DNA of 64,000 nucleotides, from the NCBI RefSeq assembly GCF_036898095.1, contig NC_090729.1, forward strand, positions 78,571,296-78,635,295, given 5' to 3'. Positions 20,831-31,984 of this stretch are shown here, piece by piece; position 1 is the first letter of the stretch; each line of letters starts with the position of its first letter. Below the pieces are notes generated by a model. That model did not search any database. It had not been told where the DNA came from and worked only from the letters and a program-made list of their open reading frames with translations. The DNA is from Palaemon carinicauda (taxonomy: Eukaryota; Arthropoda; Malacostraca; Decapoda; Palaemonidae). The position numbers were made by a program, and so were the translations under genes.

Positions 20831-23800
20831 GACACTGGATTCGTTGTCAGGGGAGGTAGAGATGTTGTGAACGGGACGCTATATCCCTGACTGATTACAG
20901 AAATCATCCAGGAATCGGCCCCGAGTTGCTGCCACCTGTTTGTGCAACTTTGTAGGCATCCCCCCACTGGTGGACATGCAGGGGGACTGCCAATCCTAGC
21001 GTTTGCAGCCTCGGCTGCTCCCTCTAGGATTTTTCCCTCCCCTGGAGGACTTTTTGCCTTTCCTGTCCTTGACCGGAAAGGGCCTATACACCACTGTCTT
21101 CGCTGCCGTTGTCGGTTTCGTGGTCTTGGTAGGACGGGACTGCTGGGGCGCTGGAGGCTTATAGGGCTTGGATGTCAAAGCCCTATGTAGGAGGGAGTCT
21201 TGGTGGGACTTCCTCCACCTCTCAGCACCATGTTCAATGTCTTTAGGTTCAAACAGATTCGTTCCCTCCACGGAAGAATGCCTGAGCCTGCTTTTCTCAG
21301 TGCTGGGACCTTCTGATGGAACCTCTCAGCCACCGCATCCCGACGTTTCAGGATGGTGTTCGCCCACAATTTCAAGATTTGGTAGGCCAGAAACTCGATC
21401 GTGCGAGTCCCTGAGAGGAGGAACGTCTCCATAGCTTTCCTGGTACGTTCTTTGGAGAAATCCTCTGAACGTATCAGGATACCTAAGGTCCCTAACCAGA
21501 TATCCATTGCATAGCACCCTTCGCAGCCTTCTCCTGATTAAGGATCTCAGTCGCCGAGAATGAGACCTGCCGGTTGGAGAGTCTCTCAAGAGGGACTCCC
21601 CTGGTAAGCTCTTCCAAAGAATGGTGCAGAGGAAGAGCTAAACAAGGCTCCTCTAAGATCTCGAAGTACCTCCTCTGCTGTATGCGAGGAGGTGGGAGGA
21701 GCTTGTTGCCGGCACTGGATCGACTGAAGGAGGCTAACTCAGAGAGCTGGACCGCGATCTTGTCCCTGGTACTCTTAACCCCCTGGGACCAGGGCAGAGC
21801 CGCACTGGCCTTAGAAGGTTTTTGAGTCCCAAATACTCGGTCTAAGACCGTGTCTTTGCCCTTTCGAGGGGGGAATCTCTGGGTCAGCAAACCCATTGAG
21901 AGTTCTCATAAGAGTTAGAACCTACCAAAATGCATGTTCTGACTCCTGTAGTTCTCCTCCGGATGTTGGACTTGCAGCGAAGTCTCCTGTCCCCAAAGGC
22001 TCTTCTTGGGGAGAATCGTGGACGTTCTCCGAGTGACTAGCTGGCTCTGTCCTAAGTCTTGTCGAGGATTTTGGCACTGTCTTAGAGTCTTTCGACTCTC
22101 TCCTGGGAGGGATGCAGGACTCCAACGACGACGGAGGTAGGCCCTTCTCCGCCCCTACCCGGGAAAACTTTTCAGCGCGAGGTGGGGTTTCCCTCATTGG
22201 TGCGATGGGGGAACGTCTCACGTCACGTGACTCCCCTGAGGACAGGAAATCCTCGTCCGACAGGGAGGGAGAAAAAGTCTGGGGGTGGGGAGCCTGCCTC
22301 GAAGGCTTACGAGGAGACAAGAGACAGCTTAGTTCTTGGAGAAGTCACCGCGTCCGAAACTCCTCTTTTTCTCTTCAGGGGAGTAAATGCAGCCAAGGAT
22401 TTGTGGCCCAATTCAGAGAGAACAGGCTTGAAAGCCTGCGTAGCCGCTCTGGCTAGTGCCCCAAGCCATGGGTGCTGGCTGACAGCTGTGCTGTCAGACA
22501 CTCCCTCTGGAGGGACAGGGATCGACCGATCCCTGGGAGGAGTTTCCAAAGGGGGGTTCGCCTGAAAAGAAAAGGAAGAAGAAATGTCCCTGGACTTTTC
22601 TGGAAGCTTCCCTTCCACCGGCGAGCGTGCTGTTCTTCGCTTGCGGAGGGGGGAATGTGGTGATGGCGACCTTGCCGGGCGTTGTCCTGCAGCCTCGCGC
22701 GTGGGAGGGTATTGGCGCTCGCGCGGGTGAGCGCGTAGGGGAAAACCCAGGGTTGCGCACAGGAGACTGATGGCTCGCGCGCAACTGCTGATGTGCGTGC
22801 GCGATGGCGCGCAGGCAAGCAATGGCGCGTAAAAGCGTGCGCAGGAAACACAGGAGAGTGTGCAGGAGGCTGATTGTGCGCTCGCGGGTGAATGTTCGCG
22901 CGCAGGATTCGGATGATGGGCATGCGGGCGAGAGATCGCGCGCCCCATATGTCATAAGACGCGCGCGGGCGCGCAGTCGGAACCTGTGTGGGTTGGCGCG
23001 TCTCTTGTGGGCGCACGTCAGGCTGGTGGTGCATAGCTGCTGTAGGGGATGGGCGTGGGCGCGTATCCTCAAAGGCGCGAGCAGGTGAACGCGCGCGATT
23101 GCGCGCTGGCGAGGGATAGCGCGCAAGAGATAGCAGGCGGCGCGTTGGTGAGCGCTGGAGAGTAAGTGAAGTCTTAGACTTCCCTACCACCCCCAGATCC
23201 GAAGATCGTGGACGCGCAGGAGAGATGACAGTACGTGGGCGCTGGCGCGCGGGAGATCGTTGGTGTGTTGAAGAGCGCTGGAGCGCAGGAGAATGCTAGC
23301 GCGTTGGCGAGCGCTGATGCATAGGAGAGCGCTGGCGCGCATTAGGTTGATAGCGCGCAGTGGTGCGCTGGCGCACAAGGTGTTGGCGCGAAGTAGGTTG
23401 ATGGCGCGCTATCTCAAGAACAGCCTTGCGTTCAGGAGACCGTTGGCGCGCATGTTCAACATGCCGCGTAAGGGACGTCTGCGCGCGATGGCGCGTACGC
23501 CCTTGTTGCACCGAAGGGACCAGTGCCTGACTATGAAAGACAGATTTTGTCGGCGCGTAAAGCGCATCAGCTGCCAGGAACGGCGACGGCAGGTCAGCAG
23601 GTCTGACGGGTGGAAGGTCAACGTGCCCTTTGAAAGGACGACCTTCCACCGAAGGGGATCACGAACAATCCGCAGAGAAGTCCAGGACCGTAGCAGGAAC
23701 AGTCGGTGATCATTGACGAGGCTCCTCTGCGGCGGACTGCAACGGAGATGATGAACCGAAAAGGCGCCTCCTCACCGCTTTATAAGGTGAAGGAAGGCCT

Positions 23801-23991
23801 CTCCGGCGAAGAGGAAGGCGAGCCTTGCGACGTATACGCCCTCTGGGGGCCGTTGGATCAGCAAGCTAAGCTTCAGCAGTCCTCCGAAGAGGAGTCTCTG
23901 TGAGTGAACTCTCCCGAGGGGAAGAATCACCGGCAGGAGAGACTGTTGGACTTAGTTTCTCCCTCGTAGGTTGAGCAGGAACGGGAGAAAA
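20831..23991 (-). pseudogene. gag-like protein of DIRS C (main part, split by D)
   Basis: The C-terminal and central regions are recognisable: GTRTIEFLAYQILKLWANTI, RRYFEILEEPCLALPLHH, GVPLERLSNRQVSFSATEIL. They have several small deletions; near 21505 the frame jumps from MQWISG to MDIWLG, losing part of QATSWLD. The Arg/Ser/Pro region is at 22650-23440. The acidic segment follows (ETPLRR near 23890). The gag is interrupted at 23991 by D and resumes at 31985-32126. The Cys module is absent. Confidence 0.75.
22650..23440 (-). repeat. GC-rich Arg/Ser/Pro low-complexity region in gag C
   Basis: CGCGC-rich imperfect repeats (GCGCGCAGGAGA, GAGCGCTGGCGCGC and variants) at the position of the A and B repeats. 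On the minus strand they give RQRSPARNRARSPAR-like peptides. They are less regular than the arrays in E and F. Confidence 0.7.
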
Positions 23992-24345
23992 TGACAAATT
24001 CGGATATAATTTGTATTTTTCCTAACCATACAAACCTTAGCTATTTACATTGGGTTTACCTTTTAGCGTAGCTGAAATGACGAGCCAATAGTTTTTAACA
24101 AGGGTTAATTACCCCCGTGCTAGTTAGCGGGGGTAGGGGAAGGGATAGCTTGCTACCCCTCCCCCCCACACCCCGGTGATTTGCTTCACTTCACTTAGAG
24201 GTAGGACTTGACTTGGGGGCCAGGGCTGGCGGGCAAATTTGTGTAAATAGCTAAGGTTTGTATGGTTAGGAAAAATACAAATTATCTCCGAATTTGTCAT
24301 TTGTTCCGTAACCGAAATACAAACCACGCTATTTACATTGGGTGA
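23992..24345 (-). repeat. Right ITR and ICR of DIRS D
   Basis: The right ITR starts at 23992. The ICR is at 24242-24342: the complement of the right terminus ending ATTTGTCA joined to TTTGTTCCGTAACCGAAATA, the complement of the left terminus at 31945-31984. The outer part of the ITR also carries the CCGTGCTAGTTAGCGGG hairpin. Confidence 0.88.
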
Positions 24346-24817
24346 CTTACCCCTTAGGAAGGGTGGAAAGTCCCCAGCCTTACTGACTTGGGCTTTGCCC
24401 GGGGACTCCATCCCTCAGTGAGTAGCACTTGAGAGAAGGAGCCCATGCACCTCACAAGTTCCTTGCTTCGCTAGGAACGAGTGGCCTACATAAGTTGTGT
24501 GTGGAGGAAAGTGTGACTCGTCCTATGAAGTTGACCTTGAGACCTTTAGATAGGAATCTAGGATAGGACGTTCCCAATACCACCTCATCAGGGTATGGGG
24601 GACGCAACAGTATTAAGCTTAATACTAGGAGCACAAGGAAGCATGGGTTACCTGCAGAGGTCGAGGTCAGCTATGCGAGGACCAGGATGCTGCTTCCCCA
24701 AGAGAGGGGAGAATGAAGAAAGAAGTAAGGGTCAGACATACTCTTTCATTCACGCAGACTAAAACCGGGTAACAACGCCCTCAACCTACTGCTACTTGTC
24801 CATAAAGGAGCCTGAGG
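24346..24817. other. Subterminal untranslated stretch of DIRS D
   Basis: No gene is seen. It is homologous to the subterminal stretches of B, C, E and F, with CAGTATTAAGCTTAATACTA and the GAGGTCGAGGTCAGC-like block. Confidence 0.6.
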
Positions 24818-26200
24818 TTAGACCAGCTGTTGTGCAGCCACCACAGGGTCGATAGAAAACGTATCGAGGCTCCTGTGGGTCACGTCCTGCAGGTAGTGGG
24901 CTGTGAAGGTCGTCTGACGCTTCCAGACCCCAGCTTGAAGCACGTGTGTCACAGAGAAGTTTCTCTTGAAGGCCAGGGACGTAGCAACACCCCTGACATC
25001 GTGTGCCCTAGGGCGACGTGACGGAGGATGGTCTGGATTCAAGGCGTGGTGGATAACCCTTCGAATCCAAGCTGAGATGGTGTTCCTGGTGACCCTCCTC
25101 TTCGTCCTGCCTGTTCTCACAAACAATGCTCGCACTTGAGGACGGACTGCAGCCGTTCTCTTCAAGTAGTACCTCAGACACCTCACTGGACATAGTAGCA
25201 GCTGGTCTGGGTCGCTTGTTACAGAGCGGAGACTCGCGATCCTGAAAGAGTCGAACCGAGGATCCGGCACTCCAGGATTCTGAGTCTTGGCCACAAACTC
25301 AGGGACGAACCTGAGCGTTACCTCCCCCCATCCCCTTGAATGGGCGATGTCGTACGAGAGACCATGAAGTTCGCTAACTCGCTTGGCCGAAGCCAAAGCG
25401 AGCAGGAAAGCGGTCTTCCAAGACAGGTGGCGATCGGAGGCCTGGCGTAATGGTTCGAAGGGAGGTCTCTTAACCCTTTTACCCCCGGGGTATTTGGAAA
25501 TTTCCAACCCTTAACCCCCAGCGGGTTATTTTTTTCCCAGCACATTTTGCAGTATATTTTTTTTAAATTGCTCTAACAGCCTTAATTTTTGTCATAGAGA
25601 GGTCAGGTTGGTGTCATTCTCTTGGAAAATGCCTGAATTTTCTCAAAAAATTATTAAAAAATATAAAAAACTAATTTTTATAGCATTTTTTTGCAAGGAC
25701 GTACCGGTACGTCCATGGGGGTAAAGGGATGGCTTTTGTGAAACGTACCAGTACGTCCTTTGGGGGTTAAAGGGTTAAGAGCCCTGAGGACCCAAACCAA
25801 GTTCCAAGGAGGAGGTCTCACTTCCGACTGGGGGCAGGTAAGCTCATAGCTACGTATGAGTAGAGAGAGTTCTAGCGAGGAAGAAATGTCCACGCCTTTC
25901 AGCCTGAAAGACAAGCTTAAGGCTGAGTGATAGCCTTTCACTGCCGAGACAGAAAGGCGCATTTCCTCCCGCTGATACACGAGGAAGTCCGCTATTGCTG
26001 GAATAGTGGCATCGAGTGGAGAGATACCCCTCCCACGACACCAACCACAAAAGACTCTCCACTTCCCCTAGTAGACTCCCTCAGACGACTTTCGCAGGTG
26101 CCGAGACATTCTCTCCGCAACCTGTTGCGAAAAGCCTCTCTCCGTGAGGAGACGCTGGACAGTCTCCAGGCGTGAAGCCGAAGCGAGGCCACAGCCTTGT
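24818..26200 (-). pseudogene. Tyrosine recombinase of DIRS D, split by a MITE
   Basis: The catalytic domain (24818-25470) is one open frame with the full signature: ASAKRVSELHGLSYD (Arg), RPRAHDVRGVATSLAF (HxxR) and TTFTAHYLQDV (Tyr), ending QQLV-stop. Upstream the 25779-26200 part carries YQREEMRLSVSAVKGYHSAL and the core-binding region. In another frame above 26068 it overlaps the methyltransferase-like reading. The 301-bp piggyBac-type MITE at 25474-25774 separates the halves inside the TCTTAAGAG codons. Apart from the MITE and a stop at about 26070, this is the best YR of its family. Confidence 0.88.
25474..25774. mobile_element. piggyBac-type MITE, 301 bp, TTAA duplication
   Basis: The ends are CCCTTTTACCCCCGGGG and GGGGGTTAAAGGG, imperfect inverted repeats starting with CCC. 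They are flanked by TTAA at 25470-25473 and 25775-25778. The same site is empty in A (GGTCTCTTAAGAGCCCTGA at about 244). The interior has an ACGTACCGGTACGT palindrome and no reading frame. TTAA and the CCC termini point to piggyBac-type mobilisation; the source transposase is not in the window. Confidence 0.9.
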
Positions 26201-27930
26201 GAGGGACGTTGGAGTGGGGTTGTCTGAGAAACTCGTGACGTGGAGGAAGTTCCCTCGGGAGCTCCGTCAGGAGCTGCAAAAGGTCTGGGAACCATTCCGC
26301 GTGATGCCATAGCGGAGCTACCAGAGTCATCGAACAGTTGACCGATAGTCTGGTCCTGTTGAGCACCCTTCTCATCAGACAGAACGGTGGGAAGGCGTAC
26401 ACGTCGATGTTGTCCCACCGTTGCTAAAAAGCATCTTGCCAGAGAGCCTTGGGGTCCGGGACTGGGGAGCAGTATAGAAGCAGCTTGAAATTCAACACTG
26501 TCGCAAACAGGTCCACGGTCGGGGAACCCCACAAAGTCAGGACTTTGTTGGCTATCTGAGGATCCAAAGACCACTCGGTACTCACTATCTGCGAGGCCCT
26601 GCTCAGACTGTCGGCGAGCACATTCCTCTTGCCAGGAATGAAGCGAGCTGACAGTGTTATCAAGTGGACTTCGGTCCACCTCAGAATCTCTACTGCAAAA
26701 TGGGATAGCTGCTGCGAAAAAGTGCCTCCCTGCTTGTTGATATAAGCCACTACCGTGGTGTTGTCGCTCATCACCACCACAGAGTGACCCACCGGGGTCC
26801 CTTCGAACTGTTGAAGAGCCAGAAAGACGGCCTTCAACTCTAGCAGGTTGATGTGCAGGCACTTTTCTGATTCTGACCAAAGGCCTGGGATCCTCTGGTT
26901 CAGAACGTGCCCCCCCCCCTTCTTTCGACGCGTCTGAAAACAGTGTCAATTCCATGGGAGGACGAGAAGACTCACTCCCTTTCCCAGGTTCTCGTCGACC
27001 AGCCACCACCGCAGGTCCCTCCGTTCCAAAGATCCTATCGGGACCTGAACGTCCGGGGAATCGGATCCTTGATTCCACCGGGACTTGAGCCGCCACTGTA
27101 GGGATCTCAGATCCTGAGGCGGCTGTTGGGAACCAGACGAGCCAGGGAGGATAGGTGACCTAAGAGACGCAACCACGATTGGGCGGGAAGCTCTTCTGGC
27201 CTGAGGAAGGGTTCCGCCACCCTCCTCAGCCTTGCTATCCTGTCGTCTTATGGAAAGGCTTTGTGGAGATTGGTGTCTATCAGCATGCCTAGATAAACCA
27301 GTTGTTGGGAGGGCTGCAGAGATGACTTCTCGAGGTTTACCACGATCCCCAGATCCTGGCAAAGACCTACAAGCCTGTCTCAGTGCCGAAGAAGGGTCGA
27401 CACCGAGTCTGCTAGGATCAGCCAGTCGTCCAGATAAGGAAGGAGACGAATGCCGTTCCTGTGCGCCCAAGAAGAAATCAGGGTGAACACTCTGGTGAAC
27501 ACCTGAGGGGCTGTGGAGAGACCGAAACACAGCACCTTAAACTGGTAGATCTTGTTGTCTAGGCAAAATCTCAAGTACTTCCTGGAAGACGGATGGATTG
27601 GGATCTGGAAGTACGCGTCCTTTAGATCCAGTGTGCACATGAAGTCTAGAGGTCTCACCGCAAGTCTGACCGTGTCCGCTGTCTCCATGCTGAACCGAGT
27701 TTGCTTGACAAACCCGTTCAGAGCCGAGAGGTCGATGACAGGTCTCCAGCCTCCAGACGCCTTCTTTACAAGAAAGAGTCGACTGAAGAAGCCTGGGGAG
27801 CCATCGACGACCTCCTGGAGAGCACCCTTCTTGAGCATGGTCTCGACTTCGGCCCGAAGGGCCAGCCCCTTTGCCGATCCCGTGGCATAGGAGCTCAACG
27901 ACACTGGTGGACTGCCACTCCTAAGGTTTG
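25992..27930 (-). pseudogene. RT / RNase H / methyltransferase-like polyprotein of DIRS D
   Basis: The RT frame (27380-27930) is complete from SSYATGSAKGLALRAEVETM through LFLVKKASGGWRPVIDLSAL, DLKDAYFQIPIHPSSRKYLRF and FGLSTAPQVFTRV to LLPYLDDWLILADS. RNase H follows with LTLFSDASKEGGGA (frameshifted in a G-run at about 26909-26919), then MKAVFLALQQF, SDNTTVVAYINKQGG and LADSLSR. The methyltransferase-like region has DLFATVLNFKLLLYCSP, a TAG at 26423-26425 after WQDAF, then YAFPPF. About 140 bases between gag and RT are deleted. Confidence 0.86.
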
Positions 27931-30900
27931 CGGCCGCGGCCGCTCCCTCTAAGAGTCTTGCCTCCCCTGGAGGACTTACTGCCCCTCTTGACCTTGGCTG
28001 GAAAGGGCTGAGGCTTAGACACCACTTTCTTAGCTGCCGGTGCCTGCTTCGGTGCCTTACGAGGCTGCTGCTGCTGTTGCGGCGGAGCTGGAGGCTTATA
28101 GGGCCGAGCTGTAAGGGCCCTATGGAGGAGGGAGTCCGTGCTAGATTTCCTCCACCTCTCAGCCGTTCGCTCCATATCCTGTGGCTCCAACAGATTCTCC
28201 CCAAGGAGGGAAGCATGTCTGAGTCTACAGACATCCACGGCGGGGACCTTCGGGTGGAACCTCTCGGTCACCGCATCGCGCCGCTTCAACACCGAGTTGG
28301 CCCACAGGGTGGTGACCTGGTGCGCCAGGAACTCGATGGAGCGGGTGCCCGAGAGTAAGAAGGTCTCCAGGGCCTTCCTATTGGTCTCCTTAGACAAGTC
28401 CTCGGAGCGCAATAGGATGCCTAGAGTTCCCAGCCATATATCCAGCCACGAAGTGGCCTGCATGGCGCACTTCACGACCTTCTCATGGCTCAGTATCTCC
28501 GACGCCGAGAACGACACCTGCCGGGCGGAGAGCTTCTCGAGGGGAACTTCCTTAGCCAGCTCTTCTATGGAGTGATGGAGAGGAAGAGCAAGACTAGACT
28601 CACCCAAGATCTCAAAATACCTCCTCTGCTGGAGACGAGGAGGTGGGATGAGTTTGTTCCCGGCAGAGGAACGACTGGAGGAGGCAAGAATCGCGAGCTG
28701 GGCATTGGCCCTGGCTCTGGCACTCTTCAATCCCCGAGACCAGGCCAGAGCTGCACTGGTCTTAGGGGCTTTCTGAACCTCGAACACTTGGTCCAGGACC
28801 GTGTCCTTGCCTTCTCGGGGGGCGATCACGGGATCCATGAACCCGTTGAGTTGCCTCATCAGGCTCAGGACCTGCCAGAAGGCATGTTCGGATTCCTGCT
28901 GGTCTCCTCCTTGCGGGCTGGCAGCTAAGTCTCCCGTCCCCGGAATCTCTTCCTGGGGGGAAGCGTGGACGTTCTCCCGGGGAGCAGCGGGTTCCTGGCG
29001 AATCCTTGAAGACGATTTCGGGATGGTCTTGGAGTCCTTGGGTTCCCTCCTGGGAGGGATACAGGATCCCAACAAAGAGGTTCGGAGAGCCCCTTCCGCG
29101 CGAGACGATTCTCCTCCATGAAGAGAAGGCTCCCCCCTTGGTGCCGAGGGGGAGACTATCACCTCACTGGACTCACCCGAGGACGGAAAAGCCTCGTCCA
29201 CGGGAGAAGGAGAAAATGCCTGCGAAGGGGATGGGGCCTTCCCGACAGTCCTCTTAGGAACCAACTTCTCCCTGGGGGAAGTTACCACGAAGTCCACTCC
29301 TCTCTTTCTCTTCAGCGGAGGTGAGGCAGTCGTTGGCTTGTTACCCTGATCGGCGAGTGCTGGCTTCATAACCCTCACTAACGCCCGCATCAGAGGACCA
29401 AAGCAAGTCTGTCGCTCCACGGACACAGAGTCCGAAACCCCCGCTGGAGGGAAGGGGATCGGGCGATCCTTCGGAGTGGACACCACTGGACCTACCTGAA
29501 AAGGAAAAGGGGAAGAAAGACGCACTGACCTCCCTGAAGAGTCTTCCCTGTCCTGCACAAGGGTCCTGCGCTTTGGTGGAGACGATCCTGAGCGCGGTCT
29601 GGTGACACGCGTTCCTGCTGCTGTCACTGGCTGCGAAATTCGGCGCGAACGGTGGTCGCGCGGGCGCGCGGGCGCGCAGGCGGGTGGTCGTGCGGGCGCG
29701 CAGGCGAGTGGCCACGAGGGCGTACAGGCGAACGAGCGCGTGGGCGAGCCGGTGAACGAATGCGTTGGCGCGTCGGCGGGGGAACGCGTTGCCGCGTGGA
29801 CGAGCGAGAACGCTCCGAAGATCGCTGGCGACGTTGGTCAGGAGACCTGTAGCGCGTGGGAGAGCGATTGCGAGCAGGCGATCGGTGGTGCGTTGGTGAA
29901 CGCTGGCACGCAGGCGAGCGATGGCGAGTTGGCGCGTTGGCGCATGGTGTCGCGTTGGCGAGCGATAGCGTGTAGATTGCGCAGGCGAACAACCGCGCGA
30001 GGGCGAGCTAACAGAGGGAGACCCATGTCCTTCCAGATCTTCTGGGTGACGGTGCGTTGGAGAATGCTTGCGCGCAGGCGATAGGTCACGCGGGCGGTCT
30101 GGATATCGCCGATGTTCAGGTGATCGCTGACGCGTGGGAGAACGCTGACGAGCAGGCGATTGTTGAATCGTCAGTGACCGCTAGCGAGCTGGTGATCGCT
30201 GGTAAGCAAGAGGGCGACGCGTGGAATCCTGTGAAGGAACAGTCGGCGCAGGGCGCAAAGGTGAACGTTCACGAACAGGAACCGGAAGCGCGTGGTCGAA
30301 CGTGTGTTTTAGAAACACGCGTTGGAGAACGCGAGTGATGTTGTGCAGGAGCAAGCTGAGGGTCGCGAGGGCGCTCAGAACACTGATAGCGCGCAGGGCG
30401 CACAACAGGAACTGCAGGATATTCAGAGACCACAGGGGAGCGCTGGCGAGCAAAGGGGCGATGGTCCTCAGAAGAGCGCTGACGAGCAGGAGAGCGCCTG
30501 TGCGCTAACACTGCAGAAGGGCGAGCAGGAGAACGCTGGCGCGCTGGGCGCTCCTCAGGAACAACAGGTTGAAGGATGTCCTCAGGAGAGCGCTGGCGAG
30601 AAGAGGGGCGATCATCAGGAGAGCGCTGGCGAACAGGAGAGCGCTGGCGAACAGGAGAGCGCTGACGAGCAGGAGAGCGCCTGTGCGCTAACACTACACG
30701 CGTAAGGGAAGAATCCCTTTGCCCCGAAGGGACCGTTGCCCGTCGGGTGACGAGGTCAGGTTGCTGAACATCTGCCCCAGAAGTTGAAGGTCTGGAAGGC
30801 GTAGGAGACCGATCCCCAGATAGGTCTAAGGAAGCTGGAGCCGAAGGCTGTTTACGGTGAGGAGAGTCCCCTTCGGAGGAAGAAGGAGAAGATCCAAAAA

Positions 30901-31696
30901 GGCGCCTCTTAACACCCTTATAAGGAGACGGGAGGCCCTTGCGACGCAGCGGACGGTGAGCCTTACGGCGAAGGTGGCCACGAGGAAGATCGTCAGGACC
31001 ATCAGTCCTCCGAAGGGGAGTCTCAGTTAAAGCACTCCCCTTAGAGGGAAGCTGGACAGCAGAAGAGGATTGACCCGCCCCGTCGGAAGCCTCTGCCACC
31101 ACGACGTCGACGATAGACAGAGGATCTACCTCTGCTATCACCGGCGACTGCTTAACGGCGGCCCCCAACTGGACAAGGTCAATCAGGGCAACCCTGGAGG
31201 GCAGGCCCTTAAGCCCCAGGGAAGCCCAAATCTGAAAAAGATCATCGTTAGACAAAGATTCATCAATAACCTCCCCCGGGGGAGGAGGAGGAACCGCCCC
31301 GCTATGGGAGGCGACGCCCTCTCCCCCAACCCAAGGTCGGGAAACAGAACTAGGGCCTGCGCTCCCACTCGGCTGACTCTCCTTAGGAGCCGAACGAGGG
31401 GGAGCTTCGGAGGAGGTTTGGGCGGCGAAAGAAGAGTCCCGAGAACCTTCCTCCTTCAAGGCAACCCCGGAAGGAGAACAGTCTCTCTTAGACTTCTTAC
31501 GCCGGCGGCCAAACCTCTCCCACTGGGAGGCAGACCACTCCCTGCACTCACTACACTTATTTTCCTGATCACACCGTCGGCCTCGACACTGCGGGCAAAG
31601 GGTGTGAGGATCTGTGTCCACGGCCAACATAAAGGTACCACAAGGGCGGCCAGCAATTCCAGGGCACGTACGCATAGTAATAATAAAGGTGGTCAA
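27921..31696 (-). pseudogene. gag-like protein of DIRS D, two long frames
   Basis: The N-terminal frame (30269-31696, 475 residues) starts at Met 31675 or 31696. It has the Cys module CPGIAGRPC…DPHTLCPQCRGRRC…CSEC, a basic patch RRRKKSKRD, the acidic segment FQIWASLGLKG…DPLSIVDVVVAEASDG, and then a long Arg/Ser/Pro tail (RRSPARQRSPVRQRSP). The C-terminal frame (27921-29627, 568 residues) has SEHAFWQVLSLMRQLNGF, LQQRRYFEILGESSLALPLHH and QATSWLDIWLGTLGILL, ending in a Lys/Gly-rich tail. The two frames differ in phase, so one frameshift lies within about 29630-30270. This is the best gag of the family. Its function is inferred from position. Confidence 0.8.
29640..30710 (-). repeat. GC-rich Arg/Ser/Pro repeat region in gag D
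   Basis: Short repeats with units such as GGCGAACAGGAGAGCGCT (18 bp, about 30600-30690) and GCGCAGGCGAGCG. They translate on the minus strand as RSPARQRSP in the intact N-terminal frame, so here the repeat is truly coding. The G/C-rich plus-strand frames across it are treated as by-products. Confidence 0.78.
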
Positions 31697-31811
31697 CTTC
31701 TAACACACACACACAAACTGAAAGAAAAACAGAAAAGATTAAAGGCTGTCAACAAGGACGATGGACAGACACGTCTGTTCATCGCCGGAGCCAAAAGTGA
31801 AGTGATGCAAA

Positions 31812-31984
31812 TCACCGGTGTGTGTGTGTGGGGGGGGGGGGGAGCAAGCTATCCCTTCCCCTACCCCCGCTAGCTAGCGCGGGGGTAATTAACCCTCGTT
31901 AAAAACTATTGGTTCGTCATTTCAGCTACGCTAAAAGGTAAACCCAATGTAAATAGCGTGGTTTGTATTTTGGTTACGGAACAA
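31812..31984 (-). repeat. Left inverted terminal repeat of DIRS D
   Basis: It contains GTGTGTGTGTG with a long G-run, GCTAGCTAGCGCGGGGGTAA, TCATTTCAGCTACGCTAAAA, and the terminal GTAAATAGCGTGGTTTGTAT with GGTTACGGAACAA ending at 31984. It is inverse to 23992 onward. Confidence 0.88.

Larger units (their letters stand above)
23992..31984 (-). mobile_element. DIRS1-type retrotransposon D, complete, inserted in gag of C
   Basis: About 8.0 kb from TGACAAATTCGGATATAATT to GGTTACGGAACAA. The flanks join to restore C gag: GGTTGAGCAGGAACGGGAGA before, CTAAGCCTTCAGCTACTGC after, which aligns with AACTAAGCCTTCAACTAC in B. No target-site duplication is seen; one AA can be assigned to either end. D is the least rearranged member of its family but carries an internal 301-bp MITE, a stop in the methyltransferase-like region, an RNase H frameshift, a deletion at the gag/RT border and a gag frameshift. 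Confidence 0.92.

Noticed and set aside
24124..24411. Small minus-strand frames in the DIRS right ITR (MESPGKAQVSKAGD-type, also near 43490)
   Set aside because: They cross the ITR/ICR structure, vary in frame between copies and have no start or domain support.
29602..30084. Plus-strand Arg/Gly-rich frame
   Set aside because: Lies over the coding gag repeats of D and has no features beyond the repeat.
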